DNA of 11,336 bases, from contig JAPLTI010000034.1 of the NCBI GenBank assembly GCA_026398285.1, positions 1 through 11,336 of the forward strand, written 5' to 3'. The notes below the pieces were generated by a model, which was not told the origin of the DNA, did no database searches, and saw only the letters and a list, made by a program, of their open reading frames with translations. This document shows, piece by piece, positions 6,868-11,336 of the stretch. The first letter of the stretch is position 1, and each line of letters begins with the position of its first letter. The translations under genes and the position numbers were made by a program. Source of the DNA: Verrucomicrobiota bacterium. Its GTDB lineage: Bacteria; Verrucomicrobiota; Verrucomicrobiia; Chthoniobacterales; Terrimicrobiaceae.

Positions 6868-7497
6868 TAAGTCGGAGCCTGTCTCCGAGACAACAGTAGT
6901 CATCGATTTGATAACACGAGTTGTCTCCGGGAGAACAGCAGTCATCGATTTGATAACACGAGTTGTCTCTGGGCGAACAGCAGTCGTCGATTTGATAACA
7001 CGAGTTGTCTTCGAGAGAACAGCGGTTATCGATTGGATAACACGAGTCATCTCCGAGAGAACAGCAGTCATCGATTGGATAACACGAGTTGTCTCCGAGG
7101 GAACAGCAGTCATCGATTGGATAACACGAGTCGTCTCCAAGAGAACAGCATTTATCGATTTGAGAACACGAGTCGTCTCCGAGACAACAGCTCTTATCGA
7201 TTTGATAACACGAGTCGTCTCCGGGCGAACAGCAGTTATCGATTTGATAACACGAGTTATCTCCGAGAGAGCAGCAGTCATCGATTTGATAACACGAGTC
7301 GTCTCCGAGAGAACAGCGGTTATCGATTTGATAACACGAGTTGTCTCCGGGAGAACAGCGGTTATCGATCTGATAACACGAGTTGTCTTCGAGAGAACAG
7401 TAGTTATCGATTTGATAACACGAGTTGTCTCCGAGAGAACAGCTGTTATGAAAAATGATACACGTGTCTGCTTCAAATGAAAGGCAGTCATGAAAAT
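6868..7497. repeat. 42-bp tandem repeat array, 14 units plus a degenerate one
   Basis: Units start at 6868 (degenerate left end), then every 42 bp from 6910 to 7414 without any insertion or deletion. A decayed unit at 7456 follows. Each unit has the blocks GATAACACGAG, GTTGTCTCCGAGAGAAC, AGCAGTCATCGATTT with a few substitutions, mostly transitions. Four frames are free of stops across the array. The + strand encodes 14-residue units like ITRVVSERTAVIDL. The - strand encodes ETTRVIKSMTAVLS or, in another frame, the Cys-rich CYQIDDCCSLGDNS. A 21-bp half-period is visible in the - frame (11 of 21 bases match between halves). It is not CRISPR: there are no unique spacers. Whether any frame is translated is unknown. 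Confidence 0.93.
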
Positions 7498-7659
7498 CGA
7501 GACATCTGTTTTGAAAAAAAAAGACATGAGTGAGGTTGCGGCCGAAAAGCAATCTGAGGAGTGTCGGATTCCTATCCGGACCCAAATTTCTGATTGAGCG
7601 CAGGGTTGGGGGACGTTTCGGGGCTTGCCGTGATGTCTTGTTTAGCGAGTTCACATTGG

Positions 7660-7792
7660 TTATTCTTCTTTCAGCTTCCTGCTGAGGTTGTTGGGATGCC
7701 GATATCCGAGGTGGTAGGCGGCGGATTTGACCAGCCGGCCTTCTCTTTCAACGAGTCGACGGGCTTCTTGCCCACTCAATCAGCGATTCCAT
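7660..7792 (-). pseudogene. Remnant of an AraC-type regulator, C-terminal end
   Basis: On the - strand, codons 7779 to 7663 end in SAAYHLGYRHPNNLSRKLK-EE followed by TAA (7662-7660). This is the second helix-turn-helix of AraC-family proteins (usual form: A..LGY.HPNNFSRAFK). Upstream in that frame is a stop at 7782-7780. In another frame the region 7801-7750 reads NIGMESLIEWARSPST, like the preceding AraC helix (G.SL.EW.R). A single frameshift would join them. The N-terminal portion is absent, so this is a decayed fragment. Confidence 0.5.
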
Positions 7793-7868
7793 GCCAATAT
7801 TCGTTGTTTGAAAAATATATTTCAGAATTTCTTCATGATAGAATTTTGAATCAAAACCTAAACATGCA

Positions 7869-7899
7869 TTGACAGATTGTTTAGAAAATGCATTATTAT
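7869..7899 (+). promoter_or_regulatory. Possible promoter of the AbiE locus
   Basis: A perfect TTGACA (7869-7874) is followed by ATTATT at 17 bp or TATTAT at 19 bp spacing (7892-7899), in an AT-rich stretch directly before the antitoxin gene. If real, transcription would begin close to the ATG at 7906, giving a nearly leaderless message and excluding the ATG at 7888. Confidence 0.35.
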
Positions 7900-8661
7900 T
7901 TGCTCATGAAGAGAACTGAAAGGCATTCTCTAATCAAAAACCTCTATGCGGCCATACCCCACGGGGCTCCTTTCGATTTGGAGGCTCTGGCTGCTCAGAA
8001 GATTTCCGCCAAGCAGGCCGCCCAATATGTGAAAAGCGGTTGGCTCATCAGGTTGGGTCCGGGAGTCTATGCCTATCCCTCCGACTCGCTGGACGCACCG
8101 AGCTGCATTCGTCTCCTCCAAAAAAAATCCCACGGCCTGCATGTAGGTGGCAAAAGCGCGCTCGATTTGCATGGGGTTCGCCACAACCTCGCATTCCGTC
8201 AAAACTGGATTCTCTGGGGTGAGAGCCGCTTCCTCCTGCCTGAGTGGTTCACATCTCGTTTCCGCGCTCGATTTGTTCACACCCAGCTTTTTGATTGGAA
8301 GCCTTCCTTGTTGAATGACGAGACCATTTCGACTCCAGCTGGAGCTTTGGAAAACCTCAAGGTCTCCGTGCCGGAACGCGCCGTCCTTGAGCTTCTGTCT
8401 CAGGTCGGCATTCATCAGGATTTGGAAGAAGCCCGCAATTTGTTCGATGGTCTGCGCAACCTCCGCACTGAACTTTTAGGGCGACTCCTGGCCTGCTGCA
8501 CCAGTGTGAAGGCGGTTCGACTTTTTCTCACATGGGCACGCGAAACCGCCGTTGTGGATGTCGATCAACTTCTCAAGGACCACAAAATAAAGACCGGCAG
8601 CAAAAGTCGCTGGATCACCCGACTGAAGGACGGCACCCTATTGATTCTCAAGAATGGATAA
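7888..8661 (+). CDS. abiEi: AbiEi-type antitoxin (type IV toxin-antitoxin)
   Basis: The protein is 257 residues from 7888, or 251 from the ATG at 7906 (MKRTERHSLIKNL), which fits the family start better. An N-terminal winged helix (about residues 15-65, including ISAKQAAQYVKSGWLIRLGP and the GVYAYP wing) is followed by an AbiEi C-terminal domain with GGKSALDLHGVRHNL and VSVPERAVLELL segments. AbiEi antitoxins repress the operon and counteract the AbiEii nucleotidyltransferase without direct contact. The toxin gene overlaps the stop by 8 bp. This gene is intact although the toxin is broken, so it may persist as an anti-addiction antitoxin or regulator. Confidence 0.88.
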   Translation: MHYYLLMKRTERHSLIKNLYAAIPHGAPFDLEALAAQKISAKQAAQYVKSGWLIRLGPGVYAYPSDSLDAPSCIRLLQKKSHGLHVGGKSALDLHGVRHNLAFRQNWILWGESRFLLPEWFTSRFRARFVHTQLFDWKPSLLNDETISTPAGALENLKVSVPERAVLELLSQVGIHQDLEEARNLFDGLRNLRTELLGRLLACCTSVKAVRLFLTWARETAVVDVDQLLKDHKIKTGSKSRWITRLKDGTLLILKNG

Positions 8662-9450
8662 AACCTACATCGAGGCCGTGAAGTTGATGCTTCGCATTGC
8701 TCCGGATGTTTTCGAAGCAACCCCCTTCGCGCTCAAAGGAGGCACGGCCATCAACCTCTTCGTCCGTGAAATGCCTCGCCTATCGGTCGATCTCGATCTC
8801 GTCTATATGAACCGCGCTACCCCGAGGCAAACGGCCTTGGAGGAAATCACGGCAAGTCTCCAAATCATTGCCAGGCGTCTCGAAAAAGCCGGACTCTCCA
8901 CGCGCACAGTGGGCAACATGGAAATGGGCGATACAAAACTGCTAATCGATGAGGGTTCCACGATGGTCAAAATCGAGGTCAACCCAAGCTCGTGGCGGCT
9001 CTGGACCGCCAGCACCCGAGGGATCTTTTCGATGTCCATTGGTTGTTCGAAGCCGAGGGACTCACGGACGCCATGATCGAATGCTTCGTCATTTATCTGT
9101 CCGGACATGATAAACCGCCCTACGAGGTTCTTGACGCGCGCGACAAGGACATCTCAGCGACCTACGAGGAACAGTTCGCCGGGATGGCAGCGGTTCCAGT
9201 GCCCTTGGAGCAATTGATAGAAACCCGTTCCCGCCTTCGATCCGATTTGATGAAGCGGCTCACCAGCGACCATAAAAACTTTCTTTTGAGCCTGCTTCGC
9301 GCCAATCCCGATTGGGGGCTGCTGCATTGCCCCCACGCCTCGGAATTGCCAGGCATCCAATGGAAGTTGATAAACCTCCGAAAATTTCAAGAGCGCCAAC
9401 CCAAAGCCTTCGCTGAACAAATCCGCAGGATGGAACAGGTGTTCGAATAG
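8654..9450 (+). pseudogene. abiEii: AbiEii-type nucleotidyltransferase toxin, broken by an internal out-of-frame deletion
   Basis: The first 111 codons show the AbiEii nucleotidyltransferase start: LKGGTAINLF (residues 27-36) and SVDLDLVYM with the D46/D48 metal-binding pair. They run to MVKIEVNP (codons to 8986). In intact homologues KIEVNP is followed by about 40-50 residues before GGKLVAALDRQHPRDLFD. Here KLVAALDRQHPRDLFDV (from 8986) follows at once in a different frame and continues to the natural end at 9450 with the family's C-terminal DWGLL and WKLINL motifs. A deletion of roughly 120-150 bp, not a multiple of 3, near 8984-8986 therefore removed the middle and shifted the frame. The + strand frame from the original start ends at 9076 after an unrelated tail. 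The toxin should be inactive. Confidence 0.87.
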
Positions 9451-9849
9451 ACCTCCAGCCATCGGAACTCGCCAGACATTTTGGGGAGTAGTCGGGGCCA
9501 TAGAGGCACACGAAAGTTTTTTTCAGAAAATTTTCCCTCCCCCAGCGGATGTCTGACCGAGGTTGTTAGGGTTACTGGTGAAATGATCACCAAAATCCTA
9601 CACATCATCGAGACCTCATTCACTCGCATCCGCCCTCAGAGGCTCTTCCAGAAAGGCTTTGAGTGGCAGAGTGAATTTTTGTTCGTGCCTGAGAAACGAC
9701 CTTTCCAGCCGGTCTCACCCGTGACGCGGACATGTGTTGTGTCTGGTATGGGGCAATCACACCTGCGCTCCCGATAAAACGCTGACGATACATATTGCCC
9801 ACTGCATCCTGAAACGCTGAAATAGTCAAAATGTCTGCTTTTTCCTCTC
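9451..9849. other. Gene-free stretch between the AbiE locus and the helicase operon
   Basis: No coding region, terminator or repeat is convincing in this 399-bp stretch. Small ORFs on both strands look random and resemble no family I know. It presumably holds the promoter of the operon starting at 9850, but no clear -35/-10 pair is visible. It is probably a boundary between two accessory modules. Confidence 0.4.
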
Positions 9850-10323
9850 ATGTTTTTTGAACCTTCCCAAGATTCCCAACAGACCGATACAGAAGACTGC
9901 TCTCCGGATTCCCGTGTTACTGCAGCACTCGACGAGCTGGATATTCCCTACCACTACCTGCCGAATTCTCAAAAATACGAAATTCATTATGCGCTCGATT
10001 CCGGTCGCTCCCAATCTGTTTACATCGGCTCTCACACCCAGTGGTTCATGGGAGTCGAGCTGCGGCAGATTTTTTCCAGCGCTCTGGTATCTGATGGTCT
10101 ATTTGAAGCACGCACGGCGAATCTCCTGCTCCGGGAGAATTTCGAGATGATTCATGGTGGCTGGTCCGTCATGCATGACCCTGACGAAAAAAAGCACTTT
10201 GTCATTTTTAGCCTGACCGCATTTGCCTCACTGCCTGCCAAGCAGCTTTCGCCCCTCATCGAATGCGTGGCAAGCACGGCTGACGATATGGAGAACCGCC
10301 TTTCGGGCCTGGATGAATTCTGA
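9850..10323 (+). CDS. YbjN / secretion-chaperone-like protein, first gene of the helicase operon
   Basis: This is a 157-residue acidic cytoplasmic protein. After about 30 disordered residues (many D, Q, S) it shows alternating strands (IPYHYLPNSQKYEIHYALD, SQSVYIGSHTQW) and helices, including TANLLLRENFEMIHGGW, a hydrophobic strand (HFVIFSLTAF) and LSPLIECVASTADDMENRL. This order, with LL-R-N and a final helix containing A-D, resembles YbjN-like and type III secretion-chaperone-like folds. The match is by pattern, and a wholly different family is possible. It is followed 6 bp later by the DUF4236 gene, so it probably belongs to the same operon as the helicase. Confidence 0.65.
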   Translation: MFFEPSQDSQQTDTEDCSPDSRVTAALDELDIPYHYLPNSQKYEIHYALDSGRSQSVYIGSHTQWFMGVELRQIFSSALVSDGLFEARTANLLLRENFEMIHGGWSVMHDPDEKKHFVIFSLTAFASLPAKQLSPLIECVASTADDMENRLSGLDEF

Positions 10324-10329
10324 CGCTAC

Positions 10330-10578
10330 ATGGGCTTCTACTATCGCAAATCTGTTAATCTCGGCCCGTTCCGTGTGAATCTGAGCAAGTCTGGCTTGGG
10401 CTATTCTGTCGGGGGGCGAGGATTCCGTGTTGGCACAACGGCGCGTGGGAAAAAATACACGAACTTCAGCATCCCCGGGACCGGAGTTGGCTATCGCAAA
10501 TCTGGCGCGGGCTGTCTTGTCTTCCTCGCTGCTGTTCCAGTTGGGATCGCTGCCACACAACTTCTCCTCACTTCATGA
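10330..10578 (+). CDS. DUF4236 domain protein with C-terminal hydrophobic segment
   Basis: The 82-residue protein begins MGFYYRKSVNLGPFRVNLSK, with SGLGYSVGGRGFRVG and a later FSIPGTGVGYRKS. These repeated Gly/Ser/Arg strand motifs are the signature of DUF4236. Residues about 62-80 (GCLVFLAAVPVGIAATQLLL) form a hydrophobic segment long enough to cross the membrane. The biochemical role of DUF4236 is unknown. It is a common small neighbour in accessory and phage-defence regions. Its stop overlaps the next start by 4 bp (ATGA at 10575), so it is translationally coupled to the 97-aa gene. Confidence 0.82.
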   Translation: MGFYYRKSVNLGPFRVNLSKSGLGYSVGGRGFRVGTTARGKKYTNFSIPGTGVGYRKSGAGCLVFLAAVPVGIAATQLLLTS

Positions 10579-10868
10579 ATCTCTCTTGGAAACGCACACT
10601 CCGCACGGTCTCATCCGAGCGCTTCCTTGCACAGCGCGAGGGCAAGGATGTTGCCGCTGTGGATCTCCACTACCTCGCCAGTGGCACCGTTGCTGGAACG
10701 GTGATTCTCCTGAAGGAGGCTGGATGGAATGAATCTGATGTGCCTGCGCTTCTCGGTTCGCTGGACGAGGATTTTCTACCTGATGTAGACCTCGAGCATG
10801 GAAACCTCAACTACACCGTTGTCCTCGGCGAGGTGCTTGGGAACTACGAAGCAGAGAAATCAAAATGA
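10575..10868 (+). CDS. Hypothetical 97-aa protein directly upstream of the helicase
   Basis: I do not recognise a family. The protein looks compact and acidic. It has an Arg-rich start ([20 protein letters not shown]), then [20 protein letters not shown] and [11 protein letters not shown], suggesting an alpha/beta fold, and a C-terminal strand ([12 protein letters not shown]). There is no signal or membrane segment. It overlaps both neighbours by 4 bp (ATGA at 10575 and at 10865), so it is made in step with DUF4236 and the helicase and is probably a small subunit or regulator of the same system. Confidence 0.75.
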   Translation: MNLSWKRTLRTVSSERFLAQREGKDVAAVDLHYLASGTVAGTVILLKEAGWNESDVPALLGSLDEDFLPDVDLEHGNLNYTVVLGEVLGNYEAEKSK

Positions 10869-11336
10869 CACTTTCATCCATCCAAGCGGGCATGAGTCTT
10901 GTAGGCGTTGAGCCGACGCAGATTGTTTCGGTGATTGCTGCTGTGAAGATTTCTGACGCGGCACTCCAGATTGTTTACCGTTTGCCTGATGGATCAATAA
11001 AAGAGCGCCTTCTTGCGGATGCCGATTGCGAATCGATTTCGGAGGCTGTTGCTGCGCATCCATGGCGTTTTGATGGGGACGGGGAAGCCTTCAAGTTGGC
11101 TGTGGAGGCAAAGCGTATTGATCTCGCGTTCCTTTTCGATCCGATGATGGCCGTTCACACATCGAATATTGACCCACTGCCTCACCAGATTACGGCGGTT
11201 TATGAATCGATGCTGCCACGCCAGCCCCTGCGCTTCGTGCTTGCCGACAATCCCGGCGCAGGCAAGACGATCATGGCGGGTCTTTACATTCGCGAGCTCA
11301 TCATGAGGGCCGACGCCAGACGGATTCTTGTGGTAG
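10865..11336 (+). CDS. SNF2-family DEAD/DEAH helicase, N-terminal part (runs off the window)
   Basis: The first 157 codons are present and the gene continues past the window. After a small N-terminal domain (about residues 1-95, with [18 protein letters not shown]) comes the helicase start: [16 protein letters not shown] (Q-motif-like region), then the Walker A segment [21 protein letters not shown] with lysine in GKT and RRILVV leading to motif Ia. This arrangement (usually LADDPGAGKT) is typical of the large SNF2-like helicases of DISARM class 1 (DrmD) and of helicase-methylase-ATPase defence cassettes. Asn replaces the usual second Asp. The start ATG overlaps the stop of the 97-aa gene (ATGA). 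The subtype cannot be decided without the downstream genes. Confidence 0.88.
   Translation, partial: MTLSSIQAGMSLVGVEPTQIVSVIAAVKISDAALQIVYRLPDGSIKERLLADADCESISEAVAAHPWRFDGDGEAFKLAVEAKRIDLAFLFDPMMAVHTSNIDPLPHQITAVYESMLPRQPLRFVLADNPGAGKTIMAGLYIRELIMRADARRILVV

Noticed and set aside
6868..7497. The tandem array as a CRISPR array
   Set aside because: The whole 42-bp period is repeated with scattered substitutions; there are no unique spacers between constant repeats and no cas genes nearby.
6605..7654. 349-aa Cys-rich - strand ORF over the array as a confident gene
   Set aside because: It overlaps the DUF5615 gene in antisense, and its length comes from the repeat being stop-free in four frames. 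It is kept only as one possible reading of the repeat.
7594..7872. 92-aa + strand ORF with a TTG start
   Set aside because: No recognisable domain and no ribosome binding site, and it runs antisense to the AraC remnant, which explains the sequence better.
9481..9777. 98-aa + strand ORF, with a segment (ITKILHIIETSFTRI) slightly like the repeat peptide
   Set aside because: The resemblance needs gaps and does not hold at the DNA level; no start signal or domain.

Overview
The window looks like the edge of a bacterial accessory (defence/toxin-antitoxin) island next to a conserved chromosomal segment. GC is moderately high, Shine-Dalgarno sequences are mostly weak or absent, and a DUF1844 protein follows a two-domain M16 peptidase. 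That combination fits Verrucomicrobiota or a neighbouring PVC-type lineage. This is an inference from gene style, not a proven assignment. There are no rRNA or tRNA genes, no insertion sequence and no CRISPR array.

Layout. (1) 1-3300, ordinary chromosome: an exported tandem M16 zinc peptidase and a DUF1844 protein on the + strand, followed by three hairpins, the last a plausible terminator. (2) 3283-5035, - strand: a tightly packed three-gene operon of XRE regulator, ImmA/IrrE-type metallopeptidase and an unknown helical 161-aa protein. Its promoter has a perfect -10 box between the arms of an inverted repeat, a likely self-operator. (3) 5261-7500, a patchwork of small toxin-antitoxin genes and remnants: an orphan ribbon-helix-helix antitoxin, the C-terminal tip of an XRE regulator joined to two copies of a 42-bp repeat, a DUF433/DUF5615 (PIN-like) pair with an inverted repeat just before its start, and directly behind that pair a 14-unit tandem array of the same 42-bp repeat. 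(4) 7660-7792, - strand: the tail of a decayed AraC-type regulator. (5) 7888-9450: an AbiEi/AbiEii pair in which the antitoxin is intact but the nucleotidyltransferase toxin has lost its middle by an out-of-frame deletion. (6) 9850 to the window end: a + strand operon of a YbjN/secretion-chaperone-like protein, a DUF4236 protein, an unknown 97-aa protein and the first 157 residues of a SNF2-family helicase of the kind found in DISARM class 1 (DrmD) and related helicase/methylase defence systems. The last three genes overlap by 4 bp each.

The two most interesting items are the 42-bp repeat family and the helicase operon with its small upstream partners. The repeat keeps perfect phase over 13 or more units and is open in four reading frames. 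It encodes similar T-R-V...T-A-V peptides on both strands, recurs at two toxin-antitoxin loci, and may have a faint third copy. The helicase operon is cut by the window end and could be the start of a known or variant anti-phage system.
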